Shown here piece after piece: positions 26,808 to 35,667 of a stretch of 39,049 nucleotides of DNA. Made by a program: the position numbers and the translations under genes. The notes beneath the pieces were generated by a model, which saw only the letters and a program-made list of their open reading frames with translations, made no database searches and was not told the DNA's origin. How positions within the stretch are numbered: the stretch's first letter is position 1; every line of letters starts with the position of its first letter. Origin of the DNA: Nostoc sp. PA-18-2419 (GTDB lineage: Bacteria; Cyanobacteriota; Cyanobacteriia; Cyanobacteriales; Nostocaceae). The DNA lies in the NCBI RefSeq assembly GCF_005869855.1, contig NZ_SZNH01000013.1, positions 65,838-104,886 on the forward strand, given 5' to 3'.

Positions 26808-28997
26808 TTACAACAACTTATCTGGTGTAATTGGCAGGTCACGAATTCGTTTACCTGTGGCATGATAAACTGCATTAGATATGGCAGCAGCTACGCCAAC
26901 GATGGGAAGTTCTCCCAGGCTCTTAGTTCCTAGTGCATTCACATAAGAATCTTGTTCTTCAACAAATTGCACTTCCATATTTGGAATATCTGCATGAACG
27001 GGAATCAAGTAGTCTGAAAGATTGGCACCAACTATTCTGCCTTGATTAGCATCCATTACGGTTTTTTCCATCAATGCCATGCCGATTCCCCAAGTAATCC
27101 CACCAACAACTTGACTGCGTGCTGTCTTCAAGTTGAGAATTCGTCCTGCATCATAAACGCCTACGCAACGTCTGACTTTAATTTCTCCTAAAAGTTCATC
27201 AACGGCGACTTCCACAAAGATGGCACCAAAAGAGTGTTTGGCATAGTTTTTACTCTCTGGATTGGGTGAGGTTTGTTCTGTAACTTCTAGACTTTCTAAC
27301 CCCTGACGGCGCAGAATATCGCTGTAGATATCTCGCTGGGATGGGTTTTGTTTTAAGAATATTTGCCCTGACTCGACTGTAATATCTTCTACTTGAGATC
27401 CATAAACAGGGGAATTTAGATCAGCGATCGCCATTTCAATTATTCTACCTCGTGCGGCACTGGCTGCTTTATGCACTGCCGGAGAAACACTGCCGACTGT
27501 AATTGAATTGCCGGTAATCGGGGCTTGAGGAAAATTACTATCACCTAGTTCAAACTGCACTGGTAAGCCTAATACCTCAGCAGCTACTTGAGTCATTACT
27601 GTATAAGTTCCTGTACCGATGTCTTGAGTACCAGTTTGGACTTTTACCTCTCCAGTGGCAAAAATTTCCACTTTCACTGATGCTGAACCAGAGTTGCTGG
27701 GAAATGTCGCACTTGCCATTCCCCAACCAATCAAAAAATCACCTTCTTGCATCGAACAAGGAACTGGGTTGCGTTTTGACCAGCCAAAAATCTCTGCCCC
27801 TTTTTGGTAACATTGTTTGAGGGATTTACTCGACCAAGGCAATCCTGTATGGGGATCGACATCTGCATGATTTTTCAGTCTCAGTTCAATGGGGTCAATA
27901 TTTAAGGCAAAGGCGAGTTCATCGATTGCTGATTCTAGGGCAAACATCCCTGTTGCTTCTCCGGGGCCGCGCATAAAGGTTGGCGTCCCAGCGTTGATAC
28001 GTGCCAAACGATATTTGATTTGCAAATTCTCACAGGCGTACATCATTGTTGTGGCTGTACCCACGGGTTCCACAAAGTCATCAAACAAGGAAGTTAAAGA
28101 TGTACCAATGTGATCGATCAGGGTTAGCTTCCCTTGCTTGGTTGCACCTAGTGTTAAATGCTGGTGAGTTTGGGAACGGTAGCCGCAGCTAGTGTACATT
28201 TGCGATCGCGTTAATACAACTTTCACCGGTCGCTTGACTCGTTTGGCAGCGATCGCACAGAGAATAGTATGAGACCTAAGCAGTGCTTTACAACCAAATC
28301 CTCCGCCTAAATATTTGGAGATGACGCGGACATTTTGTTGAGGAATGTTTAAAACAGATGCGATGTTTCGCTGGGTTGCAGAAACCCCTTGGGTAGTTTC
28401 ATACAATGTCAAATTATCCCCCTCCCATATCGCTATGGTTCCAGAAGGTTCTAGGGGATTATGATGTTCCATTGGCGTGGAATAAACTTGTTCCACAAGA
28501 ATATCTGCTTCTGCTTTGCCAGCTTCGATATTGCCTCTAGTGATTTTACCTGGCATCATGCCAAAATATATTGTTTCTGGCTCAAATATTTCTGCCTGTG
28601 CCATTGTCATTGTTGGCGGTGCTTCTTCAAAGATAACTTTGACTAAAGCAGCGGCGGTTTGGGCTTGTTCTAAAGTTTGGGCAATTACAATCCCCAGGTG
28701 TTGACCATTATAGTAGATGTTGTCATCTTTCTCGCTTGGTTGAGTTTGGGGGCGAGAAAAGGATGGTACTTTAACTAAAGATGGTGTCTGGTCATAAGTA
28801 ATGATATCTACTACACCAGGGGCTGCCGCAGCTTTTGATGTGTCTATTTCAATAATTTTCCCACTGGTGATCGCACTTTGAAAAATCACGCCATAAGTCA
28901 AATTCTCTATGGGCACATCGGCTGTATATGCTGCTTGTCCCGTTACTTTCACCTTACCATCAACGCGATCTACTGGTTTACCAATAATTTTATTCAT
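26808..28997 (-). CDS. Molybdopterin-binding subunit of xanthine dehydrogenase-family enzyme (PaoC-like)
   Basis: This 729-residue Mo-cofactor subunit begins GKPVDRVDGKVKVTGQAAYTADV. It has the GGGFGCKALLRSHTILCAIAAKRVKRPVKVVLTR cofactor region (about 230-265), FMRGPGEATGMFALESAIDELA (about 345-366), a GTQDIGTGTYTVM motif, and the catalytic Glu in GTKSLGELPIVGVAAAISNAV (about 690-710). The size and three-gene layout match the periplasmic aldehyde oxidase PaoABC more than single-chain XDH. Its ATG overlaps the stop of the FAD subunit gene (ATGA), indicating translational coupling. The substrate (aldehyde or purine) is undecided. Confidence 0.88.
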   Translation of the reverse strand: MNKIIGKPVDRVDGKVKVTGQAAYTADVPIENLTYGVIFQSAITSGKIIEIDTSKAAAAPGVVDIITYDQTPSLVKVPSFSRPQTQPSEKDDNIYYNGQHLGIVIAQTLEQAQTAAALVKVIFEEAPPTMTMAQAEIFEPETIYFGMMPGKITRGNIEAGKAEADILVEQVYSTPMEHHNPLEPSGTIAIWEGDNLTLYETTQGVSATQRNIASVLNIPQQNVRVISKYLGGGFGCKALLRSHTILCAIAAKRVKRPVKVVLTRSQMYTSCGYRSQTHQHLTLGATKQGKLTLIDHIGTSLTSLFDDFVEPVGTATTMMYACENLQIKYRLARINAGTPTFMRGPGEATGMFALESAIDELAFALNIDPIELRLKNHADVDPHTGLPWSSKSLKQCYQKGAEIFGWSKRNPVPCSMQEGDFLIGWGMASATFPSNSGSASVKVEIFATGEVKVQTGTQDIGTGTYTVMTQVAAEVLGLPVQFELGDSNFPQAPITGNSITVGSVSPAVHKAASAARGRIIEMAIADLNSPVYGSQVEDITVESGQIFLKQNPSQRDIYSDILRRQGLESLEVTEQTSPNPESKNYAKHSFGAIFVEVAVDELLGEIKVRRCVGVYDAGRILNLKTARSQVVGGITWGIGMALMEKTVMDANQGRIVGANLSDYLIPVHADIPNMEVQFVEEQDSYVNALGTKSLGELPIVGVAAAISNAVYHATGKRIRDLPITPDKLL

Positions 28998-29971
28998 AAT
29001 TTTTCTGCCACAACTGAGAGGGCGCGGATTAAAACGCGTTTGACTAATTCAATTTTGAATTCATTATGTGTTTGCGGTTTCGCTTCTTTGATCGCAAGTT
29101 CGGCGGCGGTCGCAAATGTAGTTGGATTAATTGCTTTTCCTTTGAGGAATTCCTCAACTTCCCATCCACGCCAAGGTTTAGGCGCTACTCCTCCAAAAGC
29201 AATGCGTGCTGATTTGATAATATTTTCTTCTATTTCTAAAGCAATAGCTACGGAAACCAGAGCGAATTCATAACTAGCTCTATCTCTAACTTTTAAATAA
29301 TGAGATTTATATGCAAAATCGGGAATTTCAATAGCGACTATTAATTCTCCCGGTTCTAATAAAGTTTCTTTTTCTGGTGTTTCATCTGGTAATAGATAAA
29401 AACCATGAATTGAAATTCGCCGTGTTTTTTCTGCACTTTGAATGCAAATGATCGCATCTAATGCAGTCAAAGCTACAGCTAAATCTGATGGATGAACGGC
29501 AATACAATCTTTGCTACCTCCAAAAATTGCGTGCATCCGATTGTGACCTGTAATTGCGGCACAACCTATACCTGGAATGCGTTTATTACAAGGAAAAACC
29601 GGGTCGCGAAAGTACCCACAACGGACTCGTTGCAATAAATTACCAGCCACAGTTGCCATATTTCGCAGCTGTGGGGAAGCACTTTGGAGCAAAGCCTGAC
29701 TAATTACTGGATAACACTCTTTAACTTGGGGATGAAAAGCTACATCGCTCATTCGGGAAATTGCACCGATACGAATTCCATTACTTTTTAATTCAATATC
29801 TGCTAGGGGTAAACTATTAATATCTATTAATGTATTCGCTAGTTGTACCCCATCCTTCATCAATCCCAATAAATCAGTTCCACCTGCAATAAATGCCGCA
29901 TTTTTATCTTCCTCAATTGTAGCGATCGCAACTTCTTGAGAAGTAACTTTAGCATAACTAAATGGCTGCAT
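28994..29971 (-). CDS. FAD-binding subunit of Mo-hydroxylase, with [4Fe-4S] cysteines (PaoB-like)
   Basis: This is a CO-dehydrogenase flavoprotein-type subunit of 325 residues. The FAD-binding AFIAGGTDLLGLMKDGV is at about 26-42 and ASPQLRNMATVAGNLLQRVRC at about 93-113. The segment after it has cysteines in RCGYFRD, PCNKR, GIGCAA and KDCIAVHPSD. They match the four-Cys insertion that holds an extra [4Fe-4S] cluster in E. coli PaoB, a feature of the aldehyde-oxidising branch. The C-terminal CO_deh_flav_C domain begins near 215. It overlaps both neighbours (14 nt upstream, 3 nt downstream). Confidence 0.9.
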   Translation of the reverse strand: MQPFSYAKVTSQEVAIATIEEDKNAAFIAGGTDLLGLMKDGVQLANTLIDINSLPLADIELKSNGIRIGAISRMSDVAFHPQVKECYPVISQALLQSASPQLRNMATVAGNLLQRVRCGYFRDPVFPCNKRIPGIGCAAITGHNRMHAIFGGSKDCIAVHPSDLAVALTALDAIICIQSAEKTRRISIHGFYLLPDETPEKETLLEPGELIVAIEIPDFAYKSHYLKVRDRASYEFALVSVAIALEIEENIIKSARIAFGGVAPKPWRGWEVEEFLKGKAINPTTFATAAELAIKEAKPQTHNEFKIELVKRVLIRALSVVAEKL

Positions 29972-30506
29972 CTTCCCTTTCCTCTAGGACATCTTGAATC
30001 GCGGCAATAATATTAGGATACGCTCCACAGCGACAAAGGTTGCCACTCATTTTTTCGCGAATTTCTGCTTCCGATTTTGGTATTTCTTCCAATATCATCC
30101 CTACAGCAGATACAATTTGTCCAGATGTGCAGTATCCACATTGAAAAGCATCGTGAGTAATAAAAGCTGTTTGTAGAGGGTGGAGTTTGTCATCTGCTGC
30201 TAATCCCTCAATGGTAGTAATTGCAGCCCCAACGTGCATTACAGCTAAAGTCATACAGGAATTAATTCGCCGATTATTAACTAATACAGTACATGCACCA
30301 CATTCACCGCGATCGCAAGCTTTTTTAGTACCCATCAAACCCAGCTTTTCCCGTAAAGCATCAAGTAAAGTCACACGAGGTTCTAGCTTGAGTGAGTAAG
30401 ATACATTATTCACATTCAATGATAACTCTGCTTCCTGTGAACTCAATATTTTCAATTCCTGGCTAAGAGAGTTTGAAGTGATTACAGCTAATGAATTTTC
30501 TTCCAT
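29958..30506 (-). CDS. [2Fe-2S] subunit of Mo-hydroxylase (PaoA-like)
   Basis: This 182-residue electron-transfer subunit is first in the three-gene operon. The plant-type ferredoxin cluster is CDRGECGACTVLVNN plus Cys84 (Cys64, 69, 72, 84). The second all-helical [2Fe-2S] domain has QCGYCTSGQI (about 121-130) and GNLCRCGAYPNI (about 153-164). All eight cysteines are present. A roughly 30-residue N-terminal extension precedes the domain, without the twin-arginine signal of E. coli PaoA, so a cytoplasmic enzyme is inferred. It is divergent from the FAD monooxygenase gene across 526 bp. Confidence 0.9.
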   Translation of the reverse strand: MEENSLAVITSNSLSQELKILSSQEAELSLNVNNVSYSLKLEPRVTLLDALREKLGLMGTKKACDRGECGACTVLVNNRRINSCMTLAVMHVGAAITTIEGLAADDKLHPLQTAFITHDAFQCGYCTSGQIVSAVGMILEEIPKSEAEIREKMSGNLCRCGAYPNIIAAIQDVLEEREDAAI

Positions 30507-31032
30507 TTTTTATCCAAATACTAATAATTACATAATTACAGAATTTTAGATTTTAGATTTTTGCTTGTCAATTATATATAGTAAACTAATAATCAATCAA
30601 TTTACATCAAAGTGTCTTTCTGAGGCAAAAAATCATGCAATTTAAAAGCAGATTAGCTTATATGAAAGCCGGCTTCAATTTCATACAAACTCCTATTTAT
30701 AACCTTTTTGGAACACAAACATATTACACCAAATTTTGTAGCTAAATATTAGGCTTTTTGAGTAATGAAAGTCGAAGTTGGGGAATTTACTGCTGAAACG
30801 ACGCACGTATGGGAAAAATCTTCAAATGTCAGTTTTTCTTACCACCTGTAACCGCAGGGTTGATGACAACCTGCTAAAACACTAATTCAAGGTTGATTCT
30901 TCAGGAAGATTGACTAAAAAATACTCAAGAGTCAGAATTAACGACTGTAGGTCTGGCTCAAACGTGAAGCTTGCACAGCACCAGACTTATCGGTGGGGAT
31001 ATTTTAAATTTTGAATTCTGACTTAATAATAT
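30507..31032. other. Divergent intergenic region between Mo-hydroxylase operon and FAD monooxygenase
   Basis: Promoters for both directions must lie here. A hairpin GCAGGGTTG / CAACCTGC stands at 30854-30874. Short frames exist (for example 30635-30745, 36 codons) but none has protein-like features that convince me. Confidence 0.5.
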
Positions 31033-32220
31033 ATGAACAAAAATCTAACTCAGAAATTATCTAAACCGATAATAAAGAAAGTTGCGATCATCGGTGCTGG
31101 CCCAGGTGGTTTGGCTACTGCCATTGCACTCAAAAGTCAGGGTGTTGACGTTCAAGTGTACGAGAGGGCACAACAATTTCGTCCGGCTGGAACTGGACTA
31201 GGACTAGCTCCTAATGGCCTAAATGCTTTAAATGCGATCGTACCGGGAATAGTCGAAACCCTTAAAAGCTCAGGATGCGAAGTTAACCACACGGTTTTAA
31301 AGAATATTCAGGGAGAAACAATCCGCACTAATCAAACTAAATATTTAGAGCAATACGGACAGCCATTATTGACTGTTTGGTGGTATCGTTTGCAGCAAGT
31401 CTTGGCATCCAGATTGCCATCTGAGATTATTCACCTGAATCATCGCTGCATCGGCTTTCACCAAGATGAAAACGGTGTGGAAGTGTATTTTGATGGTCAA
31501 AAACCAGTACATGCAGATTTGCTAATTGGGGCTGATGGTGTCAACTCTGTCATCAGAGAAACTTTATTTGGCGAGGGTCAGCCTAATTATATTGGTAGTA
31601 TGTGCTGGCGTGCCGTAATCGAGTATCACCACGAGCTTTTTAATGACTATCAACTCGTTTTCGTCAAAGGTGATAAACAGTTCATGTACATTCTGAATGT
31701 GGGAGGTGGCTATACCAGTTGGATTAGTCGCAAGTTTTCGCCGGATTACTCTCTTTCTCAAAACGCCGATGAGGTCAAATCTCGCATTCTTCAAGAATTA
31801 GCCGATTGGGACAAATCCTTTCGAGCAGTGGTGGAAGCGACACCAGCCGAGCAAATTTGGGAAGGGCCAATTTGCGATCGTCCACCTTTAACCCACTGGA
31901 GCCAAGCCAGAGTTAGTCTATTAGGTGATGCTGCCCATCCAATGGCACCTGCAATGGGACAAGGAGCTAATACTACTTTTGAAGATGCCTACGAACTGGC
32001 TGAGTGTTTTTCCGACTCAGCTACTATTGAAGCAGCCTTAACTAGCTATGAACAGCGCCGTATTGAGCGCACAAAACTCATCCAGGCTCGTAGTGCTGTG
32101 GGTGAGATACGCTACTACGACGACTTTACATCTTCTAACCATACACAGCAGCAGCAAATGACGCTCAATAATGATTTTCACAAATGGGTGTATAGTTACA
32201 AGCCATCTGTAGTCAGGTAA
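31033..32220 (+). CDS. FAD-dependent aromatic-ring-type monooxygenase
   Basis: This 395-residue group A flavoprotein monooxygenase has the Rossmann motif GAGPGGLATAIALKSQGVDVQVYER at 21-45. The second signature is DLLIGADGVNSVIRETLFG (about 158-176), and the ribityl-binding GD motif is RVSLLGDAAHPMAPAMGQGANTTFEDAYELA (about 293-323). The family covers salicylate, 6-hydroxynicotinate and urate (HpxO) hydroxylases and zeaxanthin epoxidase-like enzymes. Sequence alone does not decide the substrate. It is divergent from a Mo-hydroxylase operon, which would suit a two-step hydroxylation of one substrate, but this is inference. Confidence 0.85.
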   Translation: MNKNLTQKLSKPIIKKVAIIGAGPGGLATAIALKSQGVDVQVYERAQQFRPAGTGLGLAPNGLNALNAIVPGIVETLKSSGCEVNHTVLKNIQGETIRTNQTKYLEQYGQPLLTVWWYRLQQVLASRLPSEIIHLNHRCIGFHQDENGVEVYFDGQKPVHADLLIGADGVNSVIRETLFGEGQPNYIGSMCWRAVIEYHHELFNDYQLVFVKGDKQFMYILNVGGGYTSWISRKFSPDYSLSQNADEVKSRILQELADWDKSFRAVVEATPAEQIWEGPICDRPPLTHWSQARVSLLGDAAHPMAPAMGQGANTTFEDAYELAECFSDSATIEAALTSYEQRRIERTKLIQARSAVGEIRYYDDFTSSNHTQQQQMTLNNDFHKWVYSYKPSVVR

Positions 32221-32372
32221 ATTTTATGTGCCACTACCATCAAGCAAGTCTTGCCAGGATCATCAGTAAACTGTACTGCATCAACTCCGGTTCCTGTAAG
32301 GTCGTTGACATTAAAGATGTTATTACGACCACCAGTGACTTCAAACCTTAACCCTTGTAAGGTTGGGACAAA
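32220..32372 (-). pseudogene. Possible gene fragment on minus strand
   Basis: The minus-strand frame encodes TLQGLRFEVTGGRNNIFNVN followed by DLTGTGVDAVQFTDDPGKTCLMV, a protein-like, beta-rich sequence. The upstream part of the same frame is low-complexity and unlike it. No start or Shine-Dalgarno is visible. It probably is the 3' fragment of a lost gene. I do not recognise the family. Confidence 0.3.
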
Positions 32373-32406
32373 AAATCTCCAACTTGGTACAAAGAATAGA
32401 ATTTTT

Positions 32407-32435
32407 AAGCGTCTACCCGAAACGGATAGACGCTT
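32407..32435. repeat. Strong inverted repeat (hairpin)
   Basis: AAGCGTCTACCCG and CGGATAGACGCTT pair over 13 positions with one mismatch and an AAA loop. It lies between the converging monooxygenase and M23 peptidase genes. GGTTTTTC occurs 10 nt later on the plus strand, so it may end the monooxygenase transcript. Confidence 0.5.
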
Positions 32436-32519
32436 GGCGAGCGGTTTTTCAGAATCTATCGAACTCGCATTTATTAAGACACTAGATAGTATTAATGTAC
32501 TAATAAAGCAGTTTTTAAA

Positions 32520-32550
32520 TAAAAAGCAAAAGAGGGAGATAAACTCCCTC
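32520..32550 (-). terminator. Terminator of the M23 peptidase gene
   Basis: Read on the minus strand, GAGGGAG, loop TTTAT, CTCCCTC is followed by TTTTGCTTTTT. It lies about 40 bp after the peptidase stop codon. Confidence 0.8.
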
Positions 32551-32589
32551 AAATAAAAAGGCAATGATTTAGTTACAGATAGCCAAGAA

Positions 32590-34872
32590 TTACAGACGTG
32601 CTGGTAGGAAAGCTATTGGGTTAACAGCACCCTTGCCTGATGGATGAATTTCAAAGTGGCTGTGTGGACCAGTACTGTGACCAGTGCTACCCATTAGAGC
32701 AATTGTTTCTCCCTGATTCACCTGCTGACCAGGTTGCACCAGAACCTTGCTGTTATGAGCATAGCGAGTCAGGCTGCCATCCGGATGGCGAATATCGACA
32801 ACATTACCGTAGCCGCCGCTGTTCCAGCCAGCTTTTTCTACCGTACCTTCAGCTGAAGCCGTAACTGGCGTACCAGTAGAGTTAGCAATATCAATCCCCT
32901 TGTGCGGTCTTCCCCAGCGCATACCAAAGCCAGAAGTGAGAGTGCCCTTTGTCGGCCAGATATAAGCTAAGGTTGAAGTAGACGGAGGAGGTGTAGTTTC
33001 ATCAATTGCTCTGGGCAGATATTGATCTACTGCTGCTAAAGGTGGTATTGCCTGTGGAGAAACTGTGGTTCCCCGCATCTTTCCTAAGGAATCCGAAGCA
33101 TTTACACCTCTTAAAGGTGTTGCAACTTTTATGCCAGATGGATTGCGAGGAGGAGTCCACTGACTAGCAGTTCCTAAATTTGGTAAGAACTCTGGATTTA
33201 TTGGTTCGTCAGCAGGTACAGTCGCACGCAATTGAGGCTTAATTAGTTGAGCGTTATAATTAGCTCTAATAGGTGTCGGAACCGCAATTGGAATGGCGAC
33301 GTTACTCGCTTGAGACACCGACTTACGTACAGTAATATTATTGGGGATAGAAACAGGAGTCAGTGTTGCAGCACTATCAGTTTGAGTAGTTGTGGCTGAC
33401 ATTACTAAATTGCCAGACTGTTGAGCACGATATTTCTGCTGTAACCTCTGGATTTCTGCTTGTAAGCCCCGCAAACGGTCATTATTGTTATTGCTTACCC
33501 TTGCTACCCTATTTGTTGGTTTTTTAGGTTGCTGGATTTCGGCAAAAGCTGTTGGTACTGGAATTTCACCACCCACGCCATAAGCTCTAGGAGTAATAGG
33601 AGCTGTTTGTAAGTCAGTTGCACTATTTACTTGAATCTGATTGTTCGCAATTACTGGTGTAGGGACAGTAACGCTACTGTTGTCAGCAATAGTTGGCGGT
33701 GAACTAGGTAAATATGAGTTAGCACTACCAATGCTCACAGAAGAGGTGGCTTTGGGAGTATTAATTGAGTCTACAAAACTGGGTTTTATTGCTACAGTTG
33801 CCTGAGTTTGAGCTACTGGAATAATCAGTTTTTGACTAATTTGCAGTTGATTGGGATTACTAAGGTTATTTACCTTAACTAATTCTGATACTGATGTATT
33901 GTATTTGCTAGCGATCGCAGCTAGCGTATCTCCTGGCTTGACTTCGTAGGCTGCTTTAGTCGAGGACGCAATCAATGTTGTTGGTTTAGCTGATGCCACT
34001 CCATTGCTCTGTGTCTTCTGCTTTAATCTCGATCTCAGCTTGGCTTTGCTAGCATCGCTAGAAGTCGCTAACTGTGCTAATACTGTCTTCTCAACTACAG
34101 TATTGCCAATACCAATTTCTGATAAATTTTTGCTCTCCCCAGAGCGCAATTGTGCCAGACTGTTTCTTAAACGATTTGATTTTTCTTGTAAGCGATTGAG
34201 GGCAAACTCTTGTTGCGCCTTAAGTTGTGCATTTATTTCAGTGTTTGCTGTCCCAGATGTTGCCACTGTTTGTGGTACGACGGAGGGCAACAGGTTTGTA
34301 CTGTCATAAACACCTTCAGCACTAGGATCAGATAGCTTGTTGACTGTTGGGAAACTAGTCTCAGCTAAAGTTTTGTTCAACCCCTCTGCCACCTGGGGCT
34401 TCGATTCAGTGACATTTTTATCAACTGGTGTTGCTTGGGAAAAGGTTTGTGATGCAGGAAATTGCAAAGACGTTCTACTGGCGGCAACTTGCCATTTAGC
34501 CTCAAACCCTGGCAACTGTGAAACTGCTGTTGGTTCCACGATCACAGGATTTTCTAGCACGCTCGGTAATGAGACTGCTTGGGACTCCGGCTTGGTGGGG
34601 GCGAATTTCATCTCAGTATCACGAACAGCAGGAATAGTTGAGGTTGCCTTTTGGCTGCCTACAGGTACCGCTGCTTGGGCTTGATCGCTTTGTCGAGTCA
34701 CCAAAAGACTGGTTGCTCCCATAGAGATTGCCAGGCCAATCATGGCGGCTTTTGTCCGCACCCGACGGTCAACTTTTGGATTCATCTGATTTAGCTGTTC
34801 TACCGGGGCATCATCGCTGCTGGGGTTATTTTTCAACACAGCTTTTACTCTCTTTTTCAATGCTCGTTTCAA
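32590..34872 (-). CDS. LysM / M23-family peptidoglycan hydrolase (NlpD-like)
   Basis: This envelope protein of 760 residues has a basic N-terminus and one hydrophobic segment (about 42-62, AAMIGLAISMGATSLLV) that works as anchor or signal. A long Ser/Thr/Pro/Gln-rich linker follows. One LysM domain, YEVKPGDTLAAIASKYNTSV and on, lies at about 309-352, and a short coiled coil near 465-490. The C-terminal M23 domain has its zinc ligands in GRPHKGIDIA (about 655) and GPHSHFEIH (about 735). All catalytic residues are present, so it can be an active endopeptidase or a divisome-type activator. Translation starts at TTG 34872, backed by a perfect AAGGAGG 6 nt upstream. A long leader precedes it. Confidence 0.9.
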   Translation of the reverse strand: MKRALKKRVKAVLKNNPSSDDAPVEQLNQMNPKVDRRVRTKAAMIGLAISMGATSLLVTRQSDQAQAAVPVGSQKATSTIPAVRDTEMKFAPTKPESQAVSLPSVLENPVIVEPTAVSQLPGFEAKWQVAASRTSLQFPASQTFSQATPVDKNVTESKPQVAEGLNKTLAETSFPTVNKLSDPSAEGVYDSTNLLPSVVPQTVATSGTANTEINAQLKAQQEFALNRLQEKSNRLRNSLAQLRSGESKNLSEIGIGNTVVEKTVLAQLATSSDASKAKLRSRLKQKTQSNGVASAKPTTLIASSTKAAYEVKPGDTLAAIASKYNTSVSELVKVNNLSNPNQLQISQKLIIPVAQTQATVAIKPSFVDSINTPKATSSVSIGSANSYLPSSPPTIADNSSVTVPTPVIANNQIQVNSATDLQTAPITPRAYGVGGEIPVPTAFAEIQQPKKPTNRVARVSNNNNDRLRGLQAEIQRLQQKYRAQQSGNLVMSATTTQTDSAATLTPVSIPNNITVRKSVSQASNVAIPIAVPTPIRANYNAQLIKPQLRATVPADEPINPEFLPNLGTASQWTPPRNPSGIKVATPLRGVNASDSLGKMRGTTVSPQAIPPLAAVDQYLPRAIDETTPPPSTSTLAYIWPTKGTLTSGFGMRWGRPHKGIDIANSTGTPVTASAEGTVEKAGWNSGGYGNVVDIRHPDGSLTRYAHNSKVLVQPGQQVNQGETIALMGSTGHSTGPHSHFEIHPSGKGAVNPIAFLPARL

Positions 34873-34878
34873 ACACGA

Positions 34879-34885
34879 CCTCCTT
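34879..34885 (-). promoter_or_regulatory. Shine-Dalgarno that fixes a TTG start
   Basis: AAGGAGG on the minus strand lies six bases before the TTG of the M23 peptidase gene. No ATG exists at a comparable position, so this site decides the start. Confidence 0.8.
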
Positions 34886-35050
34886 AACGATCGCTAGCGC
34901 TTAACTGACCTCGATTTTTCAGTTGGATACCAGTCAATGATTTAGATCGCAACGAACGATAGATCGAGATCGCATTCACCAGAGATGCTTACGCAAGATT
35001 AACCTGCTTCTCTGATTTAGACAAGTTCACATGTTTTAACAAAATTTAAA

Positions 35051-35113
35051 ACTTGCGATGTTTACTTGTCTTAACCACTCCTCACACCCACCATTTAGGA
35101 CGTTTTCCTTTTT
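35051..35113 (+). ncRNA. yfr1: Candidate Yfr1 small RNA
   Basis: The 11-base sequence ACTCCTCACAC at 35077-35087 is the invariant unpaired motif of the cyanobacterial small RNA Yfr1. It is followed by a short stem AGGA / TCCT (35097-35109) and a T-run (35109-35113), as expected of the 3' terminator. A promoter-like pair TAGACA and CAAAAT (35018-35045, 16-bp spacer) would give a transcript of about 62 nt, within the usual Yfr1 size. The 5' stem is weak by eye and the terminator stem is short, so the exact ends are uncertain. Yfr1 is reported to regulate porin and cell-wall genes. Confidence 0.5.
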
Positions 35114-35115
35114 GA

Positions 35116-35151
35116 CATTAGCGAGCCTGTCTTGCGTCAATCGCGCTAATG
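35116..35151. repeat. Inverted repeat in the leader of the M23 gene
   Basis: CATTAGCG and CGCTAATG form a perfect 8-bp stem around a 20-nt loop. On the minus strand it belongs to the presumed 5' leader of the peptidase gene. On the plus strand it follows the Yfr1 candidate. Confidence 0.55.
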
Positions 35152-35667
35152 GCAAATAGTTTGTCAAGTCCATAGCCGCTACCGAGAATTAAATTGCTGC
35201 GACTTCTGGAAAAGCGATGGCCCCTACTGTAGATATCTTCAAGAAATTTCTACATAATCCGTATTCCTAACACGAGACTTTACGTTGATTATTCCCTAAA
35301 AAACAACCGTATTAACTATCGGCTAGTTTGGAGAGTAATCTCAGGGTCATCAGAGTCAAAATAGCTCAAATGCTCTAATTGACTGAGTTTTAACCCTTTT
35401 GTCTTCCAACCATGGAATGCTGCAAATTCATCAAAATCTATCATTCAAATTTGGCATTATCCCAGATTTAATATACAAATTTCTTATAATAACCTGGTCC
35501 CTCTTGTAAGTATCTTCCACTACAATTTGCTCAAAAACATATTATTAGGTGTATTTTTTAACATGATTTTTATCTGACTTCACAAATTTTTGCTATCCCA
35601 AATCATTCATCTGATTGGTCTGGCAAAAAACTTAAGTATATCTACTTATAATAATTTAACTAAACAA
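35152..35667. other. Intergenic region, no feature recognised
   Basis: About 500 bp lie between the Yfr1 candidate and trmL, AT-rich toward the right, without a protein-like frame. The M23 promoter may be in the left part. Confidence 0.5.

Noticed and set aside
30635-30745. A 36-codon plus-strand ORF in the divergent promoter region
   Set aside because: Only a weak GAGG at long distance, no family features, and it occupies a region needed for two promoters.
34873-35300. ydaO (c-di-AMP) riboswitch before the M23 gene
   Set aside because: The gene type fits, but I could not find the conserved GGGGAACC-type and GGGGUGAA-type blocks on the minus strand.
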